Below, in pieces: positions 1 to 9,443 of a stretch of DNA of 60,373 bases; position 1 is the first letter of the stretch; every line of letters begins with the position of its first letter. Below the pieces are notes generated by a model. The model did no database searches and was not told the DNA's origin. It was given only the letters and a program-made list of their open reading frames with translations. The stretch spans positions 1-60,373 of the forward strand of contig CAMGZM010000014.1 of the NCBI GenBank assembly GCA_946183145.1, written 5' to 3'. Position numbers and translations under genes: made by a program. Source of the stretch: an uncultured Fretibacterium sp. Its GTDB lineage: Bacteria > Synergistota > Synergistia > Synergistales > Aminobacteriaceae.

Positions 1-92
1 TTGAAGCAAAAAGTTTTCATGATATGGAAATTATATTATATTAAGTCATTCATCCCCATAGCTAAAGCGAGGGGCTTTCTGGCTGCCTTTTA
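1..92 (-). mobile_element. Left end of an IS200/IS605-type element (truncated by contig end)
   Basis: Read on the minus strand, this stretch starts directly after TTAC (plus-strand GTAA at 93-96). It contains the subterminal hairpin region CCCCTCGCTTTAGCTATGGGG and runs outward off the contig. The last 92 nt of the window (60282-60373) are an inverted copy: the outermost 55 nt are identical and the remainder differs at a few positions. The internal tnpB element at 8012 has a similar CTAGCTTTAGCTATGGGG core. IS608-type elements insert 3' of TTAC, which matches both junctions. The transposase or tnpB body lies outside the window. Confidence 0.75.
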
Positions 93-623
93 GTAATTCA
101 CGACTGAAGCAAATAGTGTAACGATAAACGAAACGCCAACTACACCCGTAACGCTCGCAACCTGCATGAGTCCCAAGTTCCAGAACTGAGACAAAGACAG
201 AGAAGTCATCACAGAAACAAACGGGTTATCGATGAAAAACTCCGCTGTCGCCACTGCTGCCGGAAAAACATAGTAGGAAATGACTCTTTTCGCTCCAAAA
301 TAACGGCAAAGGAAGTACACAAAGAACGGAAACCAAATCCGTATTCCGTTGAATGTGCAGAAAACTTAATTCTGAATGTTGAAATCGTCCTCAACGAGCC
401 GGAAGAATGTTATGTTTGCTGCAACAATCATTCCCACAAGCATTAAGATAATTGATGACCATTTTGTGCGGTTGTTGATGAATCTGATAAGCGGTATGGC
501 AAATATCCAGGCGCAAATCCCGGTGTTGAAAATGCCGTAAGAAAAAATCGTCAGCAACAATCCCAGAATCAGCCAGAAGTACGGATGACTCTTCTCAAAT
601 TCTTTCATATTTCTTCCTTTCAC
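90..623 (-). pseudogene. Apolipoprotein N-acyltransferase-like membrane protein, decayed and IS-truncated
   Basis: The minus-strand frame starts at 623 (MKGRNMKEFEKSHPYF) with hydrophobic helices, stops at a TAA at 366-368, and then continues in the same frame from 365 to 90. The continuation reads GIRIWFPFFVYFLCRYFGAK and later QVASVTGVVGVSFIVTLFAS before VVNY. That later stretch resembles the membrane part of Lnt-type acyltransferases, which add the third acyl chain to lipoproteins, just before their nitrilase domain. The nitrilase domain is absent because the IS left end begins right after the TTAC of the last tyrosine codon, and the final TAA is supplied by the IS. Both lesions are seen in the sequence; the Lnt assignment is an inference from the short conserved stretch. 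Confidence 0.6.
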
Positions 624-634
624 AATTTTATGAT

Positions 635-2380
635 CTACCGGGCAAAGACTCTTTTTCCCTCGAAATATGTTGCTTCAGGTTTTGCGGTGTGAATCTCTTT
701 TACAGGGCAAGTCAAAATATCTTTGTCAACGAGAAGGAAATCTGCATATTTTCCGGCTTTGACGCTTCCTCTTTCGTCCTCAATGAACATCTGCTTTGCA
801 CAGCCTATAGTCATGGCCGTTAATGCCTGTTCGCGTGTTACGAGTTCTTCAGGCCACCAAGGATTACCGTTCTCGGCGTGATATACACCAGTCAAAGCTA
901 TCTCCATAACGCCGAAAGGATCATCAGGGCTGTTGCTTAATGCAGGGTAGTCCGTGTGAAATGATACGGGGATTCCGTAATCGAAAAATGATTTCATGGG
1001 ATAACCTTTGTCGGCCATGTTTGAAGGAAGAATAGTTTTCAGTTCCTCAGCTGTTGCATTGGTGTTGTGATGCCAGAGCATTCCCGATGTAACGTAAATG
1101 TTGTTGTCGGCCATTCGCTTATAGTCAGGTTCGATTACGTTGCGAATGTGTACGATCGTGTTGCGCATTTCAGGTTTTCCGCCGTTAATATACGCATTGA
1201 CGACTCGGTTGACTCCCTTGTTGCCGAGCGCGTGAATGTGCATGATTAATCCGTTCGCGTTGGCTTTTCGCGTTATGTCGGTAATCTCTTCCTCTGTCCA
1301 GTTGACGATTCCCTGATGCCCGTCAGGATATTCAGGCTCAATGAATCCCGTTCCGCTTTCTACAGTTCCGTCCATGAAGAGCTTAATCCAGTTCAGTTTT
1401 ACGTGCAGGGAAGCGAATTTTTTTGCGGCTATAGCTTTCTCAAGAACTGCATCAAGATTCATCCAGCTGTCAATCTCGTAGCTGAAGCCCAAAACGAATT
1501 TCAGTTTTCCGGCCTCGTCCATCTGATGGGCTGCCTGATAGTAAGTATCATTGAAGAAGTATGACGAGTAACCATCAAGATACATTGTGTAACCTTCCGA
1601 CAAAATAAGCTCCTGAATTTTTTCGAGGCTTGATTTCGCCATGTCAACAGAAAAGAGAGCTTCATTGTCAAGGAATGAACGCACGTAAGTTGATGCCTGC
1701 TCCGAAAGAAAACCTGTAGGCGTTCCGTCCGAACCCATAGCAATCTCGCCGCCGCGTATGTCATTGCCCTTTTTGAGTACAGTACCGTCTGCGCTCATTA
1801 TGCCCGCGTTGACAAGTGCAATTGTGTTCACGAGACTCTTGTGATTCTCCTCGTCAGCAAAGTACATAGGAATATCGCTGCAAATTGCGTCTAACTGCTG
1901 ACGTGTCGGCATATTGTGCTTGAATGTCTGAAACTCCCAGCCCATTCCGTAAACAGCTTTAGCTCCTGTTTCTTTTGCTTTCTTGGCTGTTGCGGGGACA
2001 ATCTCATTTAGAAACTTCTCTACAGTATCTTCAAAGGCTATCATTGTCCCGAATGACTGTACAGCATATGCTGAGAGATAATGCGCGTGTCCGTTTCCGC
2101 AGCCAGGCATTACGAGACCTTTTCCCGTGTAATCGATAACCTCAGTTTTGCCCTTCTCGATGAAAGACTCGACTCCTTTCTTGTCGCCTACGTAGATGTA
2201 CTTTCCATCCTTCACAGCAAACGCTTCCGCAATCGTGCCGCCTTCGGACGTGAAAATTTTTCCGCAGACTACGAGGTCAGCAAACGTTTTTTCAGACTCT
2301 GCCGCTGAAGTGCATACAGTGAAACTTACGATCACAAGCACAGCAATAAAGAGACTGCACACTTTTTTAGAGAGATTCAT
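635..2380 (-). CDS. Exported YtcJ-like amidohydrolase (amidohydrolase family 3)
   Basis: A 581-residue metal-dependent hydrolase of the YtcJ/AepA group. Residues 1-27 form a signal peptide (basic start, hydrophobic core, cleavage near TSAAES), so it probably acts outside the cytoplasm. Metal-binding motifs in order are HAH at 98-100, MHIHALGNKG in the middle, IVHIRN, and FHTDYPALS with the late aspartate. The length is normal for the family. The substrate cannot be read from sequence; relatives cleave amide or ester bonds in small molecules. The start at 2380 follows a GGAGGAG ribosome-binding site. It lies downstream of the GTPase operon on the same strand with a 94-nt gap, so it may be a separate unit. 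The HAH is preceded by GCGNG where many homologues have a D before it. Confidence 0.85.
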   Translation of the reverse strand: MNLSKKVCSLFIAVLVIVSFTVCTSAAESEKTFADLVVCGKIFTSEGGTIAEAFAVKDGKYIYVGDKKGVESFIEKGKTEVIDYTGKGLVMPGCGNGHAHYLSAYAVQSFGTMIAFEDTVEKFLNEIVPATAKKAKETGAKAVYGMGWEFQTFKHNMPTRQQLDAICSDIPMYFADEENHKSLVNTIALVNAGIMSADGTVLKKGNDIRGGEIAMGSDGTPTGFLSEQASTYVRSFLDNEALFSVDMAKSSLEKIQELILSEGYTMYLDGYSSYFFNDTYYQAAHQMDEAGKLKFVLGFSYEIDSWMNLDAVLEKAIAAKKFASLHVKLNWIKLFMDGTVESGTGFIEPEYPDGHQGIVNWTEEEITDITRKANANGLIMHIHALGNKGVNRVVNAYINGGKPEMRNTIVHIRNVIEPDYKRMADNNIYVTSGMLWHHNTNATAEELKTILPSNMADKGYPMKSFFDYGIPVSFHTDYPALSNSPDDPFGVMEIALTGVYHAENGNPWWPEELVTREQALTAMTIGCAKQMFIEDERGSVKAGKYADFLLVDKDILTCPVKEIHTAKPEATYFEGKRVFAR

Positions 2381-2474
2381 AATTATCTCCTCCTACAATA
2401 TATTTTCCTCTTTTGATTTTACGATAACGCCGCTGAGTATTGCAAGCACCTAATACGCCGCATAATGCACACAC

Positions 2475-3704
2475 CTACACATACAAACTGTCAATTTTCC
2501 GCTTCAATGCCTCTACATTACTGCGTGAACCTATAACCCAGCATCCTCTTATCTTGTCGAGCTTGGGAGATTTTGCAGCCTCAAGCATAGTGCTTAGTTT
2601 TTTTCTGATTGAGTGAATATTGCGCTGTGATATTTTCTGCTCACTTACTGATACATTAATATGTGCGGACTGCAATTTGCTCAAAGCCTCAGCGATAATT
2701 ACGAGGCTTCCTTCTTTCAATCGGGCATCAGAATTTTCTTCAAGCTCCCTCACAATTTCACCTGCAAGACTGTCAAAAGGGATTTTTCCGTGCCTGTAGT
2801 CATTAATAGTATTCTCAATCGTAACTCTGTCATAAGGCTTGATGTCATTCCCGTACTCCCTGAGCTTGTCCGCTAAAATTCCTGAGATACTTTTAGTGCT
2901 GACGGAAGGATTTTCCGCTGGAACTGAGAGAAGATTCTTTATGTACTTCACAGCTTCTTCAGGCCCTATTATGATTAAGCCTCCTATTATCGCGATTGTG
3001 AGACCGATAAGAAGTATCGCCGTCCAGTTTATTTTTCGCGCAGACTCTTCGTCATTATCATTTTCAGACGGAAGAATATCGCTTACAGTTCCCTTTTCAG
3101 CAAGCACAATGAGATTCTGAATATCCCTGCCGCCTGTATCGAGTCTTTCACCGTACATAGTCCATTTCAGGATATAGCCGTCATAAGGCCATACGGGATT
3201 TTTTTCCAGCTCATCGGGCAGCCATTGATCAGCGTCATAATCATGCAGAAATTTCACGCTGTCATTCTTTTTTTCCTGAAGCCAGGCTGTGAAGTTTTCC
3301 TCATTGAATCTCACGCTCTCGCCTTCAGGAGTATCAATATCTTCTATATCTTCCTGCATTGCCTTTTCTGCATTCTCCCATTCGAGAACAACGCGCATAA
3401 AAGCCGCCCATGCCGCAGCCTTTTCATCACGCCCGAATATCTTGCAGAAAGAGAACTTCAAGGGCCGCCCCCTGCTGTCATTTTTGCCCCTGTCCATTGA
3501 CGAGGCTATGAGGTATATATATTCTCCGTCCTCAAAAAGAGAAGCTGAAGGGCCTTCCTTTGAGTCAATCCGTCCGACTTGGCGTAACGGCCTGAAACCT
3601 GATTTTTCGCTGAGAGTCCTGCGCCCGCCGTCATAATAAACGCGGTAATCCTCCCAGAAAGTTGACGTAACGAAACGGAATCTTATGCTGCTGTCCATTC
3701 TCAA
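2475..3704 (-). CDS. Membrane protein of a GTPase operon, unknown function
   Basis: A 409-residue protein that I do not recognise. Residues 1-110 form an alpha/beta-looking domain with a conserved-looking stretch SMDRGKNDSRGRPLKFSFC (69-87). Residues 110-225 are acidic and mixed. A single strongly hydrophobic helix spans about 227-247. The remaining C-terminal part is helical and probably on the other side of the membrane. It is the last gene of a four-gene unit and its ATG overlaps the stop of the preceding GTPase gene (ATGA), so the two are translationally coupled. Its place in the operon suggests a membrane anchor or effector for the GTPases. This is inference; no catalytic motif is visible. 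Confidence 0.7.
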   Translation of the reverse strand: MRMDSSIRFRFVTSTFWEDYRVYYDGGRRTLSEKSGFRPLRQVGRIDSKEGPSASLFEDGEYIYLIASSMDRGKNDSRGRPLKFSFCKIFGRDEKAAAWAAFMRVVLEWENAEKAMQEDIEDIDTPEGESVRFNEENFTAWLQEKKNDSVKFLHDYDADQWLPDELEKNPVWPYDGYILKWTMYGERLDTGGRDIQNLIVLAEKGTVSDILPSENDNDEESARKINWTAILLIGLTIAIIGGLIIIGPEEAVKYIKNLLSVPAENPSVSTKSISGILADKLREYGNDIKPYDRVTIENTINDYRHGKIPFDSLAGEIVRELEENSDARLKEGSLVIIAEALSKLQSAHINVSVSEQKISQRNIHSIRKKLSTMLEAAKSPKLDKIRGCWVIGSRSNVEALKRKIDSLYV

Positions 3705-4678
3705 AGCCCCAAAAGTTTACGGCCGCAGATTATCTCGAATCTGTCATCTGTCGTCTTTATCCCTTTGCGGACATAGGCACTTATTTCGGGGAGATTGTCG
3801 GATGTAAACAGATTCATCAGCCAGTCAAAAAACTGATCCCACCAGCTGCTGTCTTCCCTTTTTCTCTTGAACTGCTCAAGAAGGAAACTAAGAGCATATC
3901 TTAACGGCTGATCTGTGTGTTCAGGCTTGAATCTCTGCCCGGCTTTCTTCATGAAAACCTGCTCGATTTTGTCCCCGTCTAAAAAATTGAACCTGCTGAA
4001 TTTTACGCTGCCGATTGTGTGTATCGGAAGCATTGCTATTGCGACTCTTCCTTTGTACTGTTCTGACTCGGCCATTAACAGAGTACTCTTAAACGCATGT
4101 TTCACCGCCACTTTGAGAGCCTGCCGACTGTCCCATGTCTCTGTGTATTTCTCGCACTTTATCGGCACAAGCAAAATCAGTTTTTCCTGCTTGTCATCCT
4201 CAAGTCCCTTCTTCAGCATCTGCTCAATGTCCCGAATTGCCGCATACTTGATATATTCCCCGTCATTCTCCATGATGTATGGCGTATCTATTGCCACGAT
4301 TACAGCCGCGGATTTCTTCACGATATTCACGACTTCGTTATAATCTTCCTCGTTGGCGTTCCTGCTTATAAAACCGCCGGGAAAATCATAAAACGTAACT
4401 GGTATAGAATCTTTCTTGCCCTTTATCGTGAAATCAAAACGCTTTATTTCACTGTCGCCCGCAAGAACTTTCACGTTGTACTGTCTCTTGCTGCTGTTGG
4501 CTTCTGTTTCGAGAATCTCGTAAGCGTCCTCAAGATCTGCATATGTCTTTCTGTCAGTCGGATAAAATGAACCCGGCAAAAGGTCTTCAAATAATCTGTT
4601 CATGCACGCAAGCATTGATGTTTTTCCTGACCCGCGTGGGCCGAGCATGGTGAATATTAACCGGTTGCTGTCTGCCAT
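3701..4678 (-). CDS. P-loop GTPase-like protein (paralogue of its upstream neighbour)
   Basis: A 325-residue P-loop NTPase. The Walker A motif GPRGSGKTS is at residues 13-21. A Walker B/G3-like segment VTFYDFPGGF follows the middle strand. A later VPIKCEKYTE segment sits where a G4 specificity loop would be, and a TIGSVKF segment follows it. The upstream neighbour has matching DYPGSM, VPLQCEKYTQ and TIGNVRF segments, so the two are paralogues. The overall plan resembles the TRAFAC-like small GTPases described from conflict-system operons (double-GTPase types), but I cannot confirm the family. It has no membrane segment. It overlaps the next gene by 4 nt and follows its paralogue by 21 nt, with a GGAGG ribosome-binding site upstream. 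Confidence 0.8.
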   Translation of the reverse strand: MADSNRLIFTMLGPRGSGKTSMLACMNRLFEDLLPGSFYPTDRKTYADLEDAYEILETEANSSKRQYNVKVLAGDSEIKRFDFTIKGKKDSIPVTFYDFPGGFISRNANEEDYNEVVNIVKKSAAVIVAIDTPYIMENDGEYIKYAAIRDIEQMLKKGLEDDKQEKLILLVPIKCEKYTETWDSRQALKVAVKHAFKSTLLMAESEQYKGRVAIAMLPIHTIGSVKFSRFNFLDGDKIEQVFMKKAGQRFKPEHTDQPLRYALSFLLEQFKRKREDSSWWDQFFDWLMNLFTSDNLPEISAYVRKGIKTTDDRFEIICGRKLLGL

Positions 4679-4699
4679 AAAATTTTTCCTCCTTACGAT

Positions 4700-5620
4700 T
4701 TACGCACCTGTTATGTAATCAAGCCCGAAGAGAATATCAAATCTGTATAAATCTGTTTCGTGCCTGATGTCTGAAAATAATTCTTTCATATAGCTGCTGA
4801 CAAGCGCATTTTCTATGATTCCGCTGCCCTGCATAAATTCATTCAGGATAAAAAGCAGTGAAAGTTTCAGCAGTTGATCCGCGTTCCTTTGCGCTGATTC
4901 TGATTCCCTGTCCCTGACATATACATTCCTGATTACTGAGCCCCACGGCGAGAAGTCAAAATGATCAAATCTCACATTTCCGATTGTCTCAACAGGAACA
5001 ACAGCCGCAGAGAATCTTTTTCCCATAGAATTATGGACGCTGAGAGATTCTATTATTTCGCTGAACACTGACACGACTCCCGCGTTCAGCCTTTTCGCTT
5101 CATCTTCTGTATACTGGGTGTATTTCTCACACTGAAGAGGCACGAATATATAGAACCTTCCCGCATTATCTTTAGGCATTGAGGATTTTATTACCTGCTG
5201 AATCTTCCTGGCGTTTATCTTGCCCGTGAACTGACCTTCAGACTCCATGAAATATGGCGATGATAATGTGATGATAAACACTGTGCTTTCATTCGCGGAA
5301 CTTTGCAGAGTGCTTATGTCTTTGTCATCTTTTGCGTTGAGCATTGAGCCGGGATAATCATAAAATTCAACCGTGATTTTGCTTCTGTCAGTTTTAAGCG
5401 CAAAACTATCAGCCCCGGAAGGAACGTAATTTTTTCCCAATACGTTTTCAAGCTCATTCATCATACATTGTTTCAGCGTTGTTTTTCCTGAGCCTGACGC
5501 GCCGAGCATAATTATGTTGAATTTCCTTTCACTGAACTGTGAGATTGCACTATTCAGACTGGCATTTATTGTTTCCCCGAAACTGTCGCCCCATTGCTTT
5601 AATTTATCCCCGATATACAT
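4700..5620 (-). CDS. P-loop GTPase-like protein
   Basis: A 306-residue P-loop NTPase. An amphipathic lead (1-33) precedes Walker A GASGSGKTT at residues 40-48. The G3-like motif is VEFYDYPGSM. VPLQCEKYTQ and TIGNVRFDHF segments match the downstream paralogue. The C-terminal third is helical. The ATG at 5620 overlaps the TGA of the upstream large GTPase (TGATG), a sign of translational coupling and probably of fixed stoichiometry. The two small GTPases could pair with each other or be switched by the large one. GTP as nucleotide is inferred, not shown. Confidence 0.8.
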   Translation of the reverse strand: MYIGDKLKQWGDSFGETINASLNSAISQFSERKFNIIMLGASGSGKTTLKQCMMNELENVLGKNYVPSGADSFALKTDRSKITVEFYDYPGSMLNAKDDKDISTLQSSANESTVFIITLSSPYFMESEGQFTGKINARKIQQVIKSSMPKDNAGRFYIFVPLQCEKYTQYTEDEAKRLNAGVVSVFSEIIESLSVHNSMGKRFSAAVVPVETIGNVRFDHFDFSPWGSVIRNVYVRDRESESAQRNADQLLKLSLLFILNEFMQGSGIIENALVSSYMKELFSDIRHETDLYRFDILFGLDYITGA

Positions 5621-7890
5621 CAGCGCGCAAAATCAAAATCCCCTGCTTCACAAGCCTGCAACGCCGAATTTAATGATGTCCGCAAGCGTGTGCGTGCCTC
5701 GCTGAGTCTCTGTGAAGCTCCGTATTCCTCCGGCCATACCCTTCCGCTTAACGCCATGTAGAATTCCCGCCACTGAACTTCAAGCGGTGAGTCTTCCGTG
5801 CCGTCTGAGCGAATCATAAGGTCTTTGAACTCCTCTGCTATGGCAAACGCTGCTTTGTTGGGTTCAGGGTATATTTCTGAAAATGTTTTGCGGAGCGCGG
5901 AAATACTCTCCTTGTAGAGAGTCTCAAGAAGGTTTATTTCGTCGTCCTCATCGTTAATGTCAGGTATTCCGTACTCCATTGAGTCGCGGTCAAGAGGGTC
6001 AAGCCGTGTAAGCGAACTTCTAAGCCTGTGCTGAATGAAGCTGCGGTAATTTATCTTCCACGTATCAAGAAGCGTGAAGCCTTCCATAAGCGTTGGAACG
6101 TCATTCGCAAATCCTGATTCTGTTATGAATTCCCTGATTTTAGCCAGCATTGTATGATCTGAAACTTCAAAGCAATTTTTCAGCCTGCCCTGTTCCGCAA
6201 GTATCATGCAGATTGAGTCCTTCATCTGGTTTAATACGCTGTCAAGAATGTCATCAAGATTTTCCTGCATTTTATGGCTTAATGAAGTTCTCAGCCTGTG
6301 CATTGCTCCTTCGTATGCTGTCAATCCGCCGCCCTCTATCTGTGTTTCAAGCCTGATATATTCCCGGAGTCTTTCTGAATGGTCGCTGCGTTCTTCTGAT
6401 GAGAGTATATTTTCGATTCTTTTTTTGAACTCAGCGCAGGGTTCATCACGTCTTTTTCTGAGTTCCGAATCTCTGCCCACGCTGTTATTGAGTCCGCTCT
6501 TCAAATCTCTCCACAGTTTGCCGAAGAGAATATTAAATCTGCGGCTGTCTCCGAGATTATTGCTGTCTTCCTTCACATATTTCTGCAATCCCTGAAGAAG
6601 GCTTGTCATTTTCCCGGTTACAGCGTCAATCATGGCCTGAACATTTCCGGCATATTCGCGGTCATTGGCTTCTATGTGCTTTTCGAGGAAGTCAAGCGCG
6701 GTGTCGATAAGCAGCGAGGAAACTTCATCCTGATTTGTGCAGTCAGCTATAACTGTGTCGGCGACTCCTATTTGTGCGTTTGACATTGAGGCTCTGAGGG
6801 CTTCACACTGCGGCATATTCTCAGCTCCCGGCCTTGAGTCGTGGTTGAATACCCAGAATGACCAGCGTTCAATCGGAAGTTTTTCCCCTAATGCCCTTCT
6901 TGCCTGGCTGTATAAATGCACCTCGTTGTCCTGCCATCCTGCCCCGGCGTTTGACGGTTTCGACAGGAAGAATACAAGGTCAACCTGATCGCTTAGCGCA
7001 CTAACTACACGTTCAACGTCCCCGATCCTTGTATCGCCGAGCCCGGGAAGGTCTATCAGCCTTAACGCCCCAACGTCAGCATTCGGGAACTTGCAGAATA
7101 TCTCTACTTTGTCCACGGCCATGTGCTTGAAGTAAACACGCTCGCCCTTCTCGTTATCCTGTGCTACGTATTCGCGTATTTCGCCGCGCTTTATGGTCAT
7201 CGGAGGCCGTCCCAAGAAATCCTGATACTGCGGCAAATGATTCTGCAGGTCATGAAGGTGAACGAGATGTAGTTTCATCTGTGTGGAATCTTCCGGGCTT
7301 GCCTGAAAACTTTCCGGCGATGGGAGAGTCATCGAGCTGAATTCAAGAATTGTTACGGGAGTGAATAAATCGGGCTTGTATCTCTGTAATTCCTGAAAGT
7401 AAGGTGCTATGTTGTCGCTGATAAATCTTTTCTCACTAAGAAAACTCACTTGCGCATATGCTTCTGATGCTGACGGTTCGTTAATTATGTCGCTTCTGAC
7501 TCCTGTGCAGAACGCTAAATTTCCGTCTGGTATCTCTTCAGTGCTTAGTCCGGTTATCGTCTGAAGGAGCCGGCTTTTTCCCTGCCTCGCACGCCCTATC
7601 ACTGCGATATTCAGAGTGTCGCGCGATAATCTAGTCTGGATTTTCGACAAATCTGCGCTTAGTGAATTGCATTCGGATATTATTCCGTCTGAATTTTCCA
7701 TAGCTCTTAACAGCCCGTTGAATGTATTGTTGAGTTCCTCACTGCCTGAAGCTGTTTCAAGTGATAACATCCTGAACCTGTCGAATTTTGTCGCCGCCTG
7801 CATTAAACTTTCTCTTACTGAGCTTATTTTAACGGCCAATGGTTTCCTTTGCTTTATGATGCTTGCAATTCTTTCCTGACGCTCATACAT
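5620..7890 (-). CDS. Large dynamin-like GTPase
   Basis: A 756-residue GTPase and first gene of the operon. After about 95 residues of helical lead, G1 reads IGRARQGKS (about residues 98-106). G3 is LIDLPGLGDTRIGD and a G4-like FNHD lies in SFWVFNHDSR. The rest, about 450 residues, is long helices with no membrane segment. This architecture resembles the bacterial dynamin or GBP-like superfamily. I place the start at ATG 7890 (MYERQERIAS) because GGGAGG lies directly upstream; an ATG at 7905 overlaps that ribosome-binding site. A promoter is visible at 7924-7951. Together with two small GTPases and a membrane protein it forms an operon not found in standard housekeeping sets. Confidence 0.85.
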   Translation of the reverse strand: MYERQERIASIIKQRKPLAVKISSVRESLMQAATKFDRFRMLSLETASGSEELNNTFNGLLRAMENSDGIISECNSLSADLSKIQTRLSRDTLNIAVIGRARQGKSRLLQTITGLSTEEIPDGNLAFCTGVRSDIINEPSASEAYAQVSFLSEKRFISDNIAPYFQELQRYKPDLFTPVTILEFSSMTLPSPESFQASPEDSTQMKLHLVHLHDLQNHLPQYQDFLGRPPMTIKRGEIREYVAQDNEKGERVYFKHMAVDKVEIFCKFPNADVGALRLIDLPGLGDTRIGDVERVVSALSDQVDLVFFLSKPSNAGAGWQDNEVHLYSQARRALGEKLPIERWSFWVFNHDSRPGAENMPQCEALRASMSNAQIGVADTVIADCTNQDEVSSLLIDTALDFLEKHIEANDREYAGNVQAMIDAVTGKMTSLLQGLQKYVKEDSNNLGDSRRFNILFGKLWRDLKSGLNNSVGRDSELRKRRDEPCAEFKKRIENILSSEERSDHSERLREYIRLETQIEGGGLTAYEGAMHRLRTSLSHKMQENLDDILDSVLNQMKDSICMILAEQGRLKNCFEVSDHTMLAKIREFITESGFANDVPTLMEGFTLLDTWKINYRSFIQHRLRSSLTRLDPLDRDSMEYGIPDINDEDDEINLLETLYKESISALRKTFSEIYPEPNKAAFAIAEEFKDLMIRSDGTEDSPLEVQWREFYMALSGRVWPEEYGASQRLSEARTRLRTSLNSALQACEAGDFDFAR

Positions 7891-7923
7891 CAACAAACCT
7901 CCCATGATTCATATTTTTGTTTC

Positions 7924-7951
7924 ATTATATTTATTTTTACTGTTCGTTCAA
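7924..7951 (-). promoter_or_regulatory. Sigma-70-type promoter of the GTPase operon
   Basis: On the minus strand TTGAAC (7951-7946) is followed after 16 nt by TATAAT (7929-7924), about 35 nt upstream of the ATG at 7890. It is the only good hexamer pair upstream of the four-gene operon. Confidence 0.55.
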
Positions 7952-8167
7952 TAGACAGCAAGAGAACATAAAACACATGGACAATCAGCGGGTGCTATAA
8001 TCCTTTATTACTTCAGAACAGCACACAGAAGCATCAAAACACCGCACGGATACCTCTAGCTTTAGCTATGGGGAGGAAGCGTGTAATTTCTTTTTTAGTT
8101 TTTCGCTAATATCTTAAATTTTTAGCGAGATATGATATACTTTTTTACAGAAAGTGAGGTGAAAATC

Positions 8168-9443
8168 TTGTACTTAACTGTAAAAAAATCAGCTCAAAAA
8201 TCTCTCAGTTCGTGAATACAAAACCTTGCGTACTCTTTGCAGACTATCCAAAAATTTGTTTAACGAGGCTATGTACAGTGTCAGACAGTATTACTTTTCC
8301 GAACGCAAATATCTGCGTTATGAGAATAATTACTATGTCTGCAAGGAAAGTGAAAACTATCAGGCTTTAGGCACTGAAATAGCCCAGCAGACTTTGAAAG
8401 TTGTTGACCGCTGTTTCAAGTCCTTTTTTGCGCTGGTGAATAAAGCTAAATCCGGCTCGTATCAATTCCGCATGATAAAACTTCCGCATTACCTGAAAAA
8501 AGACGGCTGGTTCTCTCTGATAATCCCGCGAATAAAGATTAAGGACGGTTATTTTACGCTACCTATGTCGAGGGATTTCAAAAAGGAATATGGCGAATTA
8601 CGTTTTAACATTCCGCCTAACATAGCAGGCAAAAATATTCAGCAAGTACGTATTCACCCGCGAAATAATGCACGTTTCTTTGAGATTGAATATATTTACG
8701 AACAACCAGAAATGAAAGCAGATGTTGACGCAGAAAAATTCTTAGGTGTTGACTTAGGACTTGATAACTTAGCAGTGTGCGTAACAAGCGAAGGGGCATC
8801 GTTTATTATCGATGGAAAACAAATCAAATCATACAATCGCTTGTACAACAAAGAAAACGCGAGGCTTCAGAGTATCAAGGACAAGCAGAAACACAAAGGC
8901 TTAACAGCGCGTCAATATCGCAATCTGAGGAAACGCAATGCCCGTATTAATTACGCGATGAGTGTAGCTGCCCGAAAAATTATCACGTACTGTATCAATC
9001 ACCGAATAGGAAATATCGTAGTAGGTTACAATCCTGACTGGAAGCGCGAAATCCATATAGGGACGCAGAATAATCAAAACTTTGTGCAAATCCCGCATGG
9101 ACAATTACGCGAAAAGTTAGCATATCTTTGCGAGCTTTACGGCATAAATTATGTTGAGCAAGAAGAAAGTTACACGTCAAAAGCAAGTTTCTTTGATAAT
9201 GATGAATTGCCAACGTACAACGCGGATAACCCCCAAAGCTATAAATTCAGCGGGACGAGAATAACACGCGGGCAGTACAGGACATCAGCGGGGTATGTTT
9301 TCAACGCGGATGTGAACGGAGCATTAAACATACTAAGAAAAAGTAAACTGGTGAGCTTAATGGCTCTACAGGATAGAGGCTGTGTAAGCCAGCCCCGGCG
9401 AATAAGGGTATTCTGGAGCGGTAGTATGCGAGTCCAGACGTGA
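8168..9443 (+). CDS. tnpB: TnpB RNA-guided endonuclease, N-terminal frameshift
   Basis: TnpB-family protein of an IS605-type element, ancestor-like to Cas12, which cuts DNA next to a target-adjacent motif guided by RNA from the element's right end. The RuvC-like residues are visible: D in GVDLGLDN, E in EQEESYTSKAS and D in NADVNGALNILRK. Homologues begin MYLTVK-QLK. Here TTG at 8168 after GAGGTG starts that peptide, but the A7 run at 8183-8189 puts it out of frame. With six A the product would be 424 residues and continuous. Without correction the main frame is open only from just after the A run, with TTG 8226 as the next start, removing about 20 residues. It may be inactive, or the run may be miscalled. 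Confidence 0.85.

Noticed and set aside
3225-4570. Several plus-strand frames of 90-157 residues
   Set aside because: Antisense to the GTPase operon, Cys/Phe-rich with no motifs.
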